Source: JANQLU01 sp964434955 (GTDB lineage: Bacteria > Planctomycetota > Planctomycetia > Pirellulales > Pirellulaceae). Taken from it: 10,013 bases of DNA. This document shows positions 1 to 6,902 of the stretch, in pieces (position 1 is the first letter of the stretch; each line of letters begins with the position of its first letter). The translations under genes and the position numbers were made by a program. Under the pieces are notes generated by a model. That model was not told where the DNA came from. It saw only the letters and a list, made by a program, of their open reading frames with translations, and ran no database searches. Where the stretch lies: positions 1 to 10,013 of the forward strand of contig CAYSXI010000192.1 of NCBI GenBank assembly GCA_964434955.1, given 5' to 3'.

Positions 1-66
1 GAACAAGGCCCGAGATTTTGAAAAAATTTTTTTGCCAAGAACCGGCGAAAACAAACGAAATCACTG

Positions 67-95
67 AAAACCGGGTGTTTTTTGCACCCGGTTTT
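67..95 (+). terminator. Strong intrinsic terminator of an upstream gene
   Basis: Positions 67-77 (AAAACCGGGTG) and 85-95 (CACCCGGTTTT) are perfect reverse complements. They give an 11-bp stem with a 7-base loop (TTTTTTG, 78-84), a T-rich 3' arm and more T-rich sequence after it. The A-rich 5' arm means it could also terminate from the other side. It most likely ends a + strand gene lying left of the window. Bases 1-66 hold only a short open tail (frame 2 stops at 65-67, frame 1 at 19-21), so I cannot say which frame, if any, is that gene's 3' end. Confidence 0.85.
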
Positions 96-175
96 ATTGT
101 TGGCGGCAACTATACGAAACCTGAGTTGATTCCTTGGGTTTAATCTCTTGTAGATCGCCGCCCATTCGAACTGAT

Positions 176-270
176 TTCGTCAATTGGAACCCGAGAAACG
201 CATCGCAGCACTGACGCATCCCCTCCTCACCCCCAACTGCGGTGCGTTTCCCGGGTTCGGATTTGACGGA
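176..270. repeat. Long imperfect inverted repeat (hairpin)
   Basis: The arms 187-208 and 237-258 are complementary over 22 positions: 20 Watson-Crick pairs, one T-G wobble (203/242) and one A-C mismatch (194/251). Outside them, after a small internal loop, 176-183 pairs with 263-270 over 8 positions, one of them a wobble. The central loop is 209-236. No T-tract follows directly, so it does not look like a simple terminator. A REP- or MITE-like interspersed element, or a structured RNA, would fit. The motif ACGCATC occurs in the left arm (198-204 with one more A before it) and again in the loop (214-220). Confidence 0.7.
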
Positions 271-430
271 TTTTCTGATTGTTTGGCTGTGATCTTTTGC
301 GGATTCAACCCGCGACTCTGGAAAGCCAAAAGTTTCTTTCAAATCTCGAATTTGTGGGGACCTTTTCGGGTTTTGTGCGGTGTTGAATTAGAATGGATTC
401 CACGCCTTTTCTGCGACCGGCTGTTACGTC

Positions 431-487
431 TTAAGGGCCGTCAAGGTTCTATGAGCTGTTAAGGTCCGCAAGAGTTGGCATGAGCCG
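431..487. repeat. Degenerate tandem duplication, two 28/29-nt units
   Basis: Unit 1 (431-458) begins TTAAGGGCCG and ends ATGAGCTG. Unit 2 (459-487) begins TTAAGGTCCG and ends ATGAGCCG. Between these ends the units share CAAG and GTT with small gaps. Only two copies are visible and neither flank continues the pattern. The units lie directly end to end in the non-coding region before gspE. Confidence 0.45.
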
Positions 488-716
488 CGGAATGCCTTCG
501 GGTCGATTCCAGGGATCAACGATGGATTCGATTGAGGAAGTCGGGTGGGGAGCAGCAATTCATCTTTCACTTCGTTGTGCAGCTTTGGCACGCGCTGCCG
601 CGCGGTAGTCCAGTGGCTCGCTGAAACCCATTCAACGGATGTCGAATCGTCAGGATTCAGTTCAATGAAACGAAACCGCCAAACCGATTTGAGCCGCTAA
701 GCCGATTGCGGCCGAA

Positions 717-747
717 TTGGGCCAATCCGCCGATTTGGCAATATATT
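717..747 (+). promoter_or_regulatory. Possible sigma70-type promoter for the gsp operon
   Basis: TTGGGC at 717-722 and TATATT at 742-747 resemble -35 and -10 hexamers, with a rather long 19-base spacer. Transcription would then start only a few bases before the gspE ATG at 761, giving a very short leader. The -35 overlaps the ATTGGGCCAAT palindrome (716-726), which could be an operator. The match is modest and made by eye. Confidence 0.25.
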
Positions 748-760
748 TTGAAAGTTGAAA

Positions 761-2455
761 ATGGACGCAGGTCAGATTCTTATCAAACACGAGTTGCTCA
801 ACCAGGGTCAGTTGAACCAGATTCAACAGACGGGTGGCGATGTCCTGGAAAAAGCCATCGAGATGGGTTTCGTTAATGAAAACGAAGCGCTGATTGCGTT
901 GGGCGAGGAAGTCGGAATCGACTACATCGATTTGCGAAAGGAAAGCGTTGACCTGTCGTTGCTGGAGTCTTTTCCTCAAAAGTTGATCTATCGACAAGCG
1001 TTGTTTCCGGTCAGTCGAGAGAATGGAACGATCACCGTAGCAACCTACCGTCCCTTCGATCTTTATCCGCTGGATGAAGCCAGCGCGGCGACGGGCTTGA
1101 GTGTCAATCCGGTTTTGGCGGAACGTGGCGAGATCGCCAAACTGATCAAGGAGCATCTGGGGGTCGGTGGTGAAACCGTCGGCGGCCTGCTCGAGCAAAA
1201 GATTGAAGAGGACGGCGTGGAACTGCTCGAGGATATCGAGTCCGATGGTTCCGAGCTTTCTGAAATGGCTCAGGAAGCGTCCGTGGTTCGGCTGGTCAAT
1301 GAAATCCTTTTGGAGGCCGTCAACTCGCGGGCGAGTGACGTTCACATTGAATCCCAAGAGGCAGGTCTGGTCATTCGTTACCGAATTGACGGGATTTTGA
1401 TACCGCAACCCGTCCCGGCAGAGATTAACTATTTCCAGGCGGCGATTATCAGCCGTTTGAAGATCATGTCGCGGTTGAACATCGCCGAAAAACGGCTGCC
1501 TCAGGACGGGCGGATCAAGCTGCGAGTGCATGGGCGTGAAGTTGACGTTCGTGTTTCCGTGATTCCGATGATTCACGGTGAAGGCCTCGTGATGAGGATT
1601 CTTGACAAAGGCGCAATGAAGTTTGATTTGCGTAACCTTGGCATGTCCGAGTCGACTTACGAAGTCTTCAGCAAACTGATTCGCTTGCCGCACGGGATTA
1701 TTTTGGTCACCGGCCCGACCGGTTCCGGTAAAACGACCACGCTGTATAGCTCCCTGGTCGAAATCAATTCGCCCGAAAACAAGATCATTACGACCGAGGA
1801 TCCGGTCGAGTACCAGTTGAATGGGATCAATCAAATTCAGGTGCATCCCAAAATTGGTTTGACCTTTGCTGCGAGTCTTCGGAGTATACTCCGGCATGAC
1901 CCCGACATCGTGCTGGTTGGTGAGATTCGTGACTTCGAAACGGCGGAAAATGCGATTCAGGCTTCGTTGACCGGTCACCTGGTCTTTAGCACGCTTCACA
2001 CCAACGACGCTGCCGGTGCTTACACGCGGATGATCGACATGGGCGTCGAGCCGTTTCTGGTTGCCAGTACGGTTGAGGCGGTGATGGCGCAGCGGCTGGT
2101 TCGTCGACTGTGTCCCAATTGCAAAAAAGCCGTTCATCCAAACAAGGATGATCTGCCAGAGGATTTCCCCTGGGAAGTTCTGGACGGAAAACCGCTCTAT
2201 GAGGCGACCGGTTGCCGCGAATGTCGTGACCTGGGCTACGTGGGGCGAATGGGTGTATACGAGTTGCTTTTGACCACCAATGAGATTCGCCAGTTGGCCC
2301 ATGATCGGGCGAGCACCTGGGAGATCAAAAAAGTCGCTGCCGCGCAAGGCCTCAAAACGCTTCGGGATGACAGTTGGCGAAAAGCCATTGAAGGTGACAC
2401 TTCGGTTGACGAAGTTCTGCGATTGACCAAAAGCGACAAACTCGGTGGTCGCTAG
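761..2455 (+). CDS. gspE: GspE/PilB-family type II secretion assembly ATPase
   Basis: This is the cytoplasmic hexameric ATPase that powers pseudopilus assembly. The N-terminal part (about residues 1-140) looks like the MshEN/GspE_N domain that contacts the GspL-type adaptor. The catalytic core follows: Walker A GPTGSGKTT at 318-326, Asp box ITTEDPVEY from 343, Walker B DIVLVGEIRD at 382-391, and His box TGHLVFSTLHTND at 404-416. A zinc-binding tetracysteine is present as CPNC (451-454) and CREC (485-488), as in GspE and PilB. The product is 564 residues, nearer PilB (about 565) than GspE (about 500) in length. I chose ATG at 761. An in-frame TTG at 755 is also open, but there is no clear Shine-Dalgarno for either. 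No active-site residue is missing. The gene heads the cluster and is followed by gspF after 79 bases. The family assignment is very secure; T2SS rather than pilus use is inferred from the neighbours. Confidence 0.97.
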   Translation: MDAGQILIKHELLNQGQLNQIQQTGGDVLEKAIEMGFVNENEALIALGEEVGIDYIDLRKESVDLSLLESFPQKLIYRQALFPVSRENGTITVATYRPFDLYPLDEASAATGLSVNPVLAERGEIAKLIKEHLGVGGETVGGLLEQKIEEDGVELLEDIESDGSELSEMAQEASVVRLVNEILLEAVNSRASDVHIESQEAGLVIRYRIDGILIPQPVPAEINYFQAAIISRLKIMSRLNIAEKRLPQDGRIKLRVHGREVDVRVSVIPMIHGEGLVMRILDKGAMKFDLRNLGMSESTYEVFSKLIRLPHGIILVTGPTGSGKTTTLYSSLVEINSPENKIITTEDPVEYQLNGINQIQVHPKIGLTFAASLRSILRHDPDIVLVGEIRDFETAENAIQASLTGHLVFSTLHTNDAAGAYTRMIDMGVEPFLVASTVEAVMAQRLVRRLCPNCKKAVHPNKDDLPEDFPWEVLDGKPLYEATGCRECRDLGYVGRMGVYELLLTTNEIRQLAHDRASTWEIKKVAAAQGLKTLRDDSWRKAIEGDTSVDEVLRLTKSDKLGGR

Positions 2456-2508
2456 TGCCATTTGAAAACAAACGAAACGAAGACGTAACAACGACATCGC
2501 CACTCGAT

Positions 2509-2528
2509 AAAGCTAAGCAAAGCTAAGA
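2509..2528 (+). repeat. 10-bp tandem repeat ahead of gspF
   Basis: AAAGCTAAGC (2509-2518) is followed at once by AAAGCTAAGA (2519-2528), ending six bases before the gspF ATG. The unit lacks a good Shine-Dalgarno core, so gspF has an A-rich leader instead of a classic ribosome binding site. It may be a local slip duplication with no function. Confidence 0.4.
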
Positions 2529-2534
2529 ACAAAA

Positions 2535-3739
2535 ATGCCGCAATTCACTTATGTTGCCAGACAGACCGACGGACAGAAGATCGAGGGATCCATGTCCGCT
2601 GCGAATGAGCGCGAAGTCATCAACATGTTGAATGGCAAGCAGCTGTTTCCGATCGAAGTTTCGGCGGAGAAGAAGTCGGTATCCATTGGTTTCGGGCGCG
2701 GCGTGAATGGGCAGGTCATGTCTGTTTTCTACAGTCAGTTGGCCAGCTTGATCGCCAGTGGCGTTCCGCTTCTCAAGTCAATCAATATTCTTCGCGAACA
2801 GTCGTCGCAGCCGAAGCTTCAGGCGGCATTGGAAGATGTGCATAATCGGGTCGAAGAAGGCGAGACGCTGGGTGAAGCATTCAAGCGGCACCCCAAGATT
2901 TTTAGTGAGATTGCCGTGAACATGGCCATTGCCGGTGGTGAGGGCGGTTTTCTCGAGGAGGCCTTGGAGCGGGTTGCGACCTTTACCGAACAACAAACCG
3001 AGCTTCGCAACCGTACGGTCGGAGCGATGATTTACCCGGTGATCCTGTTTAGCGTTGGATTCATCGTAGTCTCAGCGCTGATGATTTTCTTTGTGCCCAA
3101 GTTTGGCGAGCTTTTCGATACGCTCCGTCAAAAAGGTCAATTGCCAGCCGCGACCGAATGGCTGTTGGCGTTCAGTGATACCATCCGCCGATACTGGATT
3201 TTCATTGGTTTGGCATTCGCGGGTTTGGCGGCCGTGCTTTATTTCCAATCGCAAAGTGGCAAAGGCCGCGAAATCAAGGACATGCTCAAATTGAAGGTGC
3301 CTTTGTTCGGCAGCATTTTCCGCGACCTGGCGGTTTCCAGGTTTTGCCGCGTTTTGGGGACGCTTTTGCGGAACGGTGTTCCGATTCTGCGTTCGCTGGA
3401 CATCAGTCGGGACGCGGCCGGAAATGCGGTTTTGTCTCAGGCAATCGAAAAAGCGTCAGAAAATATTACTTCCGGGGAGTCCCTGGCCGTTCCGCTCAGG
3501 AAATCAGGTCATTTTCCCAAAACGGTGACCGAAATGATTTCCGTCGCGGAGGAATCAAACACGTTGGATAACGTGCTCATCAATATTTCAGACAACCTGG
3601 AAAGACAGACGACGAGGCGGCTGGACCTGCTGGTCAAGCTATTGAGCCCGTCATGCTGATGATCATGGCCGGAATCATTTTGTTTGTCGTTATCGCGTTG
3701 TTGCTTCCGGTAATGAAACTGGGCTCGGCCTTGCAATAG
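2535..3739 (+). CDS. gspF: GspF/PilC-family inner-membrane platform protein, frame broken near 3' end
   Basis: GspF is the polytopic inner-membrane platform that links GspE to the growing pseudopilus. The start MPQFTYVARQTDGQK is typical of the family. Two T2SSF repeats are visible, one around YSQLASLIASGVPLL (from residue 66) and one around RFCRVLGTLLRNGVP (269-283). Membrane segments lie at about 167-187 and 220-236. As read from 2535, the frame stops at 3657-3659 after residue 374, ending LLSPSC. The family's normal ending continues in another frame from 3647 to the TAG at 3737-3739: PVMLMIMAGIILFVVIALLL, then PVMKLGSALQ. One extra G after 3644 (TTG-GAG-CCC) restores LLEPVMLMIMAG and a 401-residue protein, the usual length. 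The coordinates given span the restored gene. A sequencing or assembly error is the simplest explanation; a real mutation would remove the third transmembrane helix. Confidence 0.9.
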
Positions 3740-3994
3740 GAAGATCAAAAGAAAGGGAATTCAGGAGTAACTGACTAAATGCCAATATTTGTCAGGTGAT
3801 TCTCCAGGTTACCTCACTTTGGCAGTTCAAATCTGGATTCAAGGTGCGACAATTGGGCTAATTTCGGCTACTAATTTCGCGAAATATTGGCGAATTGAAT
3901 GAAACAAATCGGACTTTCGGGGGATTAATACTTCATGCCGAAAGTGAAAGTTAAAACCTTTGGAAAATAGCGTTTTATAGTTGGGAGTTTAAAA
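3740..3994 (+). promoter_or_regulatory. Gap before gspG, possible leader or promoter region
   Basis: These 255 non-coding bases are unusual inside an otherwise compact operon and sit just before the pseudopilin needed in most copies. An 8-bp inverted repeat, ACTTTCGG (3913-3920) and CCGAAAGT (3938-3945), encloses a 17-base loop containing TTAATA. Another pair, TGCCAA (3780-3785) and TTGGCA (3819-3824), lies nearer gspF. A TTGAAT (3895-3900) and a TAATAC (3926-3931) occur but are spaced too far apart for a normal promoter. A separate promoter or a structured leader for gspG is plausible but unproven. Confidence 0.3.
3983..3987 (+). promoter_or_regulatory. Ribosome binding site of gspG
   Basis: GGGAG lies 7 bases before the ATG at 3995. 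It is one of the clearer Shine-Dalgarno sites in the window and supports this start, which also gives a normal 10-residue prepilin leader. Confidence 0.6.
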
Positions 3995-4411
3995 ATGCGA
4001 ACACAGCGAAGAAACCGAAGCGGTTTTACATTGATGGAAGTTCTCTTGGTCATGGCCATCCTGGTTGTCATGGCGTCTCTGGTGACCTTTGCCTATCTGA
4101 CGATTCAAAAGAACACGAGTCAGGATGCTGCTTTCAATCAGGCCTCGTTGATGGCGAGCGCTTGCAAGCAGTTCAAGTTGAACACCGGTCGATTTCCACA
4201 AAAGCTGGAAGACTTGATTGCCTTGCCACAGGGCATGAACAACCGACAGTGGAAAGGACCTTACCTGGAAGCTCAGCAGATTCCGATGGATCCTTGGGGC
4301 AACGAATATATGTATTCGTTCGATCAAGCCAACAATCGAGTCACGATCATTTCCTATGGACCGGATGGTGTCCAAGGGGGTGACGACGACATCAGCAACA
4401 ACCAGCAATAA
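3995..4411 (+). CDS. gspG: GspG major pseudopilin
   Basis: This is the major subunit of the T2SS pseudopilus shaft, made as a prepilin and processed at the inner membrane. The leader MRTQRRNRSG ends at G10; cleavage would leave F11 as the first mature residue and E15 as the conserved Glu5. The hydrophobic helix FTLMEVLLVMAILVVMASL follows. The soluble domain has the family hallmarks MDPWGNEY (98-105) and SYGPDGVQGGDDDI (120-133), whose aspartates form the calcium site of GspG proteins. At 138 residues (128 mature) it has the usual length. Gaps of 255 and 286 bases on either side set it apart from the rest of the operon, as would suit separately tuned expression of an abundant subunit. Confidence 0.96.
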   Translation: MRTQRRNRSGFTLMEVLLVMAILVVMASLVTFAYLTIQKNTSQDAAFNQASLMASACKQFKLNTGRFPQKLEDLIALPQGMNNRQWKGPYLEAQQIPMDPWGNEYMYSFDQANNRVTIISYGPDGVQGGDDDISNNQQ

Positions 4412-4697
4412 GTTCGACAAGTCGTTTGCGGCTGCCGCGATTGGTTCCACATTCGCGCCATCGCGGCCACCTTGGCAACGATCTGTTTGCAACGAATTGT
4501 TTGCGTCGGTGGTATTTGCTGCTAACGAAATCGTGATGTTCGCGGATGGCTGGATTGGCGGAACTCAGAATGCGCAGAACACAGAAGGCTCAGAACGCAA
4601 AATGACCTGCGCAAAACGAAACCGTTGTCACCGCGGTTGTGAAAAGAAGCGGTAATTTTTTTGTTTCTTGTTTACCGATTAGCTATTTGACCCAAGC
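4412..4697 (+). other. Gap between gspG and gspH, with possible attenuator
   Basis: No convincing gene is seen; a 99-codon frame at 4356-4655 overlaps the end of gspG and looks random. CAGAA occurs four times at 4566, 4575, 4582 and 4591, spaced 9, 7 and 9 bases. Near the end, ACCGC (4630-4634) can pair with GCGGT (4649-4653), followed by seven T at 4656-4662. This looks like a weak terminator or attenuator that could lower transcription of gspH-L relative to gspG. The 5-bp stem with a 14-base loop is poor, so confidence is low. Confidence 0.3.
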
Positions 4698-5300
4698 ATG
4701 CGCCAGGTACAGGCAACTCGAAATTCGGAGAAGCGATCGGCTCGTCGGAGCGGATTGACGCTTTTCGAAGTCCTGTTGGTGATGGTCATCATTGTGGTGA
4801 TGGCGGCACTTGCGGTTCCGATGTTGCAGCGGTCATTTGAGACGCAAAAAGTCGTCAGCGCGGCGGATCGCGTGCGAGCCGAATGTGGCAAAGCGCGAGT
4901 CTCAGCGATGCGATCCGGCGAGGTCTACGCTTTTTATTACGCCGAGAACTCGAACTTCTTTGCCGTGGCACCCTTCAAGGACGCGGCAAGTTACGTTGCG
5001 TTGACGTCGACCAACGACGAGGCGAATCGCTTTAGCGATTTTGATTTTGAAAAAAATCTGTTGCCACGTGGTTGTCGCTTTGTGGGTGCGAACGTCGTGC
5101 AAGACACGCGAGCCCAAATGATTGCCAGCGAGGATGCGAGCGGACAGGTGAACGGCATGACTCCGATTCTTTTTTATCCCAACGGGGAATCGCAGTCAGC
5201 CGAGATTTTTGTGATGGCCGAAGAGACGGGCGAAGTCATGAAGATCAAAATCCGCGGTTTGACAGGATCGACATCAGTGACTGCCTGCGAGGATCAGTAG
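4698..5300 (+). CDS. gspH: GspH minor pseudopilin
   Basis: GspH is a minor pseudopilin located just below the pseudopilus tip. The basic leader ends at G19, with cleavage before L20 (Leu in place of the usual Phe) and E24 as Glu5 in LTLFEVLLVMVIIVVMAAL. The C-terminal half has the GspH/FimT pattern: ILFYPNGESQSAEIFV (from about residue 157) and a closing KIKIRGLTGSTSV (about 183-195). The length of 200 residues is normal. No clear Shine-Dalgarno precedes the ATG at 4698. The stop codon is part of the ribosome binding site of gspI, so the two are probably translated together. GspH is chosen over a second GspG because the DPWG and calcium motifs are absent and the FYPNG/GLTG ending is present. 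Confidence 0.88.
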   Translation: MRQVQATRNSEKRSARRSGLTLFEVLLVMVIIVVMAALAVPMLQRSFETQKVVSAADRVRAECGKARVSAMRSGEVYAFYYAENSNFFAVAPFKDAASYVALTSTNDEANRFSDFDFEKNLLPRGCRFVGANVVQDTRAQMIASEDASGQVNGMTPILFYPNGESQSAEIFVMAEETGEVMKIKIRGLTGSTSVTACEDQ

Positions 5301-5303
5301 GAG
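5299..5303 (+). promoter_or_regulatory. Ribosome binding site of gspI, overlapping the gspH stop
   Basis: AGGAG overlaps the TAG stop of gspH (5298-5300) and lies 6 bases before ATG 5310. It favours that start over the internal ATGs at 5331 and 5406, and suggests coupled translation. Confidence 0.6.
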
Positions 5304-5309
5304 TTACCG

Positions 5310-5801
5310 ATGATCGAGCGACCCATCCCAATGCGCAAAGATGCCGGCACCCGTCTTCCGGGCTCCCATTTGAATTTGAATGGTTCGTCGACTCCTAAAC
5401 GTCGAATGCGAAAACACCTGCGTCGCCGCGGAGTTTCTTTGCTCGAAGTCATTCTTGCGATTGCGATTCTCGGCATTGCCTTGATGATCATTGGCGAGCT
5501 GATCCGAATCGGTTTTCGCAGTGCCAGCGAGGCTCGTTTGCGAAGCGAAGCTCAAATGGCGTGTGACACGAAAATGGCGGAAATCGTCGCCGGCGCGATT
5601 GCTTTGGAATCTGCGAACGGAGTTTCCATTGAGGAATCTCCGGAGTGGGTTTACGACGTTTCGGTTGAACAGGCTGCCATCGATGGTCTTTTGTTGGTCA
5701 AAGTAACCGTCCGCCAAGCCGATGCGGATGACCCGATGATATTTGATGTTTCCCGTTTTATGCCCGACCCCGACTACGATCCTTCCGAGTTGCAACAGTA
5801 A
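5310..5801 (+). CDS. gspI: GspI minor pseudopilin
   Basis: GspI is a minor pseudopilin that forms the tip complex with GspJ and GspK. The processing site is RRRG (38-41), then VSLLEVILAIAILG, with V42 as first mature residue and E46 as Glu5. The soluble part is short, as is normal for GspI, and contains WVYDVSVEQ and VKVTVR strands; the tail is acidic (PDPDYDPSELQQ). The leader is unusually long at 41 residues. Starting at the internal ATG 5406 would give a normal 9-residue leader, MRKHLRRRG, but a good Shine-Dalgarno supports 5310. At 163 residues (122 mature) the size fits the family. gspJ begins 12 bases downstream. Type assignment rests on the helix, size and gene order. Confidence 0.88.
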   Translation: MIERPIPMRKDAGTRLPGSHLNLNGSSTPKRRMRKHLRRRGVSLLEVILAIAILGIALMIIGELIRIGFRSASEARLRSEAQMACDTKMAEIVAGAIALESANGVSIEESPEWVYDVSVEQAAIDGLLLVKVTVRQADADDPMIFDVSRFMPDPDYDPSELQQ

Positions 5802-5813
5802 CCAGGTGATGGA

Positions 5814-6902
5814 ATGACGATCAATTCGAATCGCAAGCAAAAGCTGTCAGCGCCCTTCGTTTCGCATCGAAATGTGCGACGACGAATGCGTGGTGGTTTC
5901 AGCCTTTTGGAAGTGATTCTTGCGTTGGCTTTGACGGGCGTGATTGTCGCTGCCATTGCGATGGCAATTCATTTGCACCTGGTGATGTTGACCAAGCAGC
6001 AGGAACAAATCGAGCAGGCACATGTTGCCCGCAATACGTTGGAGTTGATGTCGATCGATATTCGGGCGGCGATTCAGTACAAGCCATTCGCGGTCGACAC
6101 CGTTGATATTGATGAGGCCGCCGAGAGCAACCCGGCAGCCGTCGCGGGTGCCGCAGGCGCGGCCGGCGGAGAAACAGGCGAGACAGGCGGTGGTGTTGAC
6201 CCGGCAGCCGGTGGCATGGATCCGACCGGAGGAACCGGCGAAGAACAGCCGAGCATGAGCGAAGACATTCAAAGCTCGGTCATTCCGATGCCGCATCCCG
6301 GCTTCTATGGCAATTCCAAAGAGATCATGTTCAGCTTGAGCCGTCTTCCGCGGATGGATCAGTACAACCCTTACATCCAAGCGGGCAATGACAATGTCTC
6401 CATTCCGGCGGATATCAAAACGACTTCGTTTTTTGTTGACATGAGCGGCTCGCTGGGTGGCGATCCTCTGCAACAGAATCCGATTGGGGGATTGTACCGC
6501 CGGCAGTTGGCCCATGCCGCCGCCAGTTATGCGAACACCAATGGTTACACGCTCAGTTCGAATGCCACGACCGAGTTAATCGCTCCGGAAGTGGTCGATA
6601 TGGCCTTCCGCTATTTCGATGGCGAGGAATGGAGTGACGCCTGGGACAGTGACGAATTGGGCGGTTTTCCCAAGGCGGTGGAGATCACCATCATTGTCGA
6701 CCCTCGCCGCAAAGAAGGCGCGGTTGACTTGCCCGAGTACACGGGCTTTGACGAAGAATTCATGCAGGCTTACCGAAAGGTTGTGCATTTGCCGGTCGCG
6801 GAAATGCTCTCGGACGAAGAATTGCAGGCAATCGAAGAGAGTCAACAAAGCGTTGCCGAATCGTCAGAATCGGAGGAAGAAGAAGGAGGTGGAGGGCAAT
6901 GA
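5814..6902 (+). CDS. gspJ: GspJ minor pseudopilin, enlarged
   Basis: GspJ is the minor pseudopilin that sits with GspI and GspK at the pseudopilus tip. Cleavage after G28 leaves F29, with E33 as Glu5 in FSLLEVILALALTG. The family pattern is clear: ELMSIDIRAAIQ (77-88) after the helix, and YFDGEEWSDAWDSDELGGFP (267-286) followed by KAVEITIIV. At 362 residues it is much longer than a typical GspJ of about 200. The excess includes a Gly/Ala/Glu/Thr/Asp/Pro-rich insert at about 105-146 that looks disordered, and an acidic, Gly-rich tail (SESEEEEGGGGQ). AGGTGA at 5804-5809 is a possible ribosome binding site. Its stop overlaps the gspK start by four bases (ATGA). Confidence 0.9.
   Translation: MTINSNRKQKLSAPFVSHRNVRRRMRGGFSLLEVILALALTGVIVAAIAMAIHLHLVMLTKQQEQIEQAHVARNTLELMSIDIRAAIQYKPFAVDTVDIDEAAESNPAAVAGAAGAAGGETGETGGGVDPAAGGMDPTGGTGEEQPSMSEDIQSSVIPMPHPGFYGNSKEIMFSLSRLPRMDQYNPYIQAGNDNVSIPADIKTTSFFVDMSGSLGGDPLQQNPIGGLYRRQLAHAAASYANTNGYTLSSNATTELIAPEVVDMAFRYFDGEEWSDAWDSDELGGFPKAVEITIIVDPRRKEGAVDLPEYTGFDEEFMQAYRKVVHLPVAEMLSDEELQAIEESQQSVAESSESEEEEGGGGQ
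6884..6891 (+). promoter_or_regulatory. Ribosome binding site of gspK inside gspJ
   Basis: AGGAGGTG is a near-perfect anti-16S match 7 bases before ATG 6899, and 13 before the alternative ATG 6905. It lies within the codons for the acidic, Gly-rich tail of GspJ, so that stretch serves both protein and translation signal. Confidence 0.65.

Larger units (their letters stand above)
96..754. other. Long stretch without a convincing gene, with repeats and a hairpin
   Basis: About 660 bases separate the terminator from gspE. The open frames here (92 codons at 184-462 on +, 82 codons at 94-342 on -) run through an inverted repeat, resemble no family I know and have unconvincing composition, so I do not call them genes. 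What the region does hold is an imperfect hairpin at 176-270, a 28/29-nt tandem duplication at 431-487, a CCGCGCGG palindrome at 598-605, an ATTGGGCCAAT palindrome at 716-726 and the likely gspE promoter at its right end. It may contain an untranslated leader, a small RNA or a degraded mobile repeat. None of these is proven. Confidence 0.6.

Noticed and set aside
94..342. 82-codon - strand frame overlapping the terminator edge and hairpin
   Set aside because: It begins and ends in structured non-coding sequence and shows no recognisable protein motif.
184..462. 92-codon + strand frame upstream of gspE
   Set aside because: It runs through the hairpin and the tandem repeat, has no ribosome binding site I can see, and its translation is unlike any family known to me.
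521..539. Near match (18 of 19 bases) to gspK at 7531-7549, GATGGATTCGATTGA-GAA
   Set aside because: In gspK it encodes the conserved MDSIEE, but the similarity upstream does not extend further, and GATTCGAT-type words are common here. It is probably chance, not a gspK fragment.
755..760. TTG start two codons ahead of the chosen gspE ATG
   Set aside because: ATG at 761 is in frame, gives the expected N-terminus and is the commoner start codon. Neither has a strong Shine-Dalgarno to separate them.
662..2503. 613-codon open frame on the - strand opposite gspE
   Set aside because: It lies wholly antisense to a gene with all GspE motifs, its translation resembles no family, and long antisense frames are common opposite codon-biased genes.
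3635..3650. Programmed -1 frameshift in gspF
   Set aside because: The -1 product would be perfect, but there is no X-XXY-YYZ heptamer, and family members normally encode this region in one frame. Kept only as an alternative in the gspF finding.
4356..4655. 99-codon + strand frame overlapping the end of gspG
   Set aside because: It shares the gspG end out of frame, has low-complexity random-looking content and no ribosome binding site.
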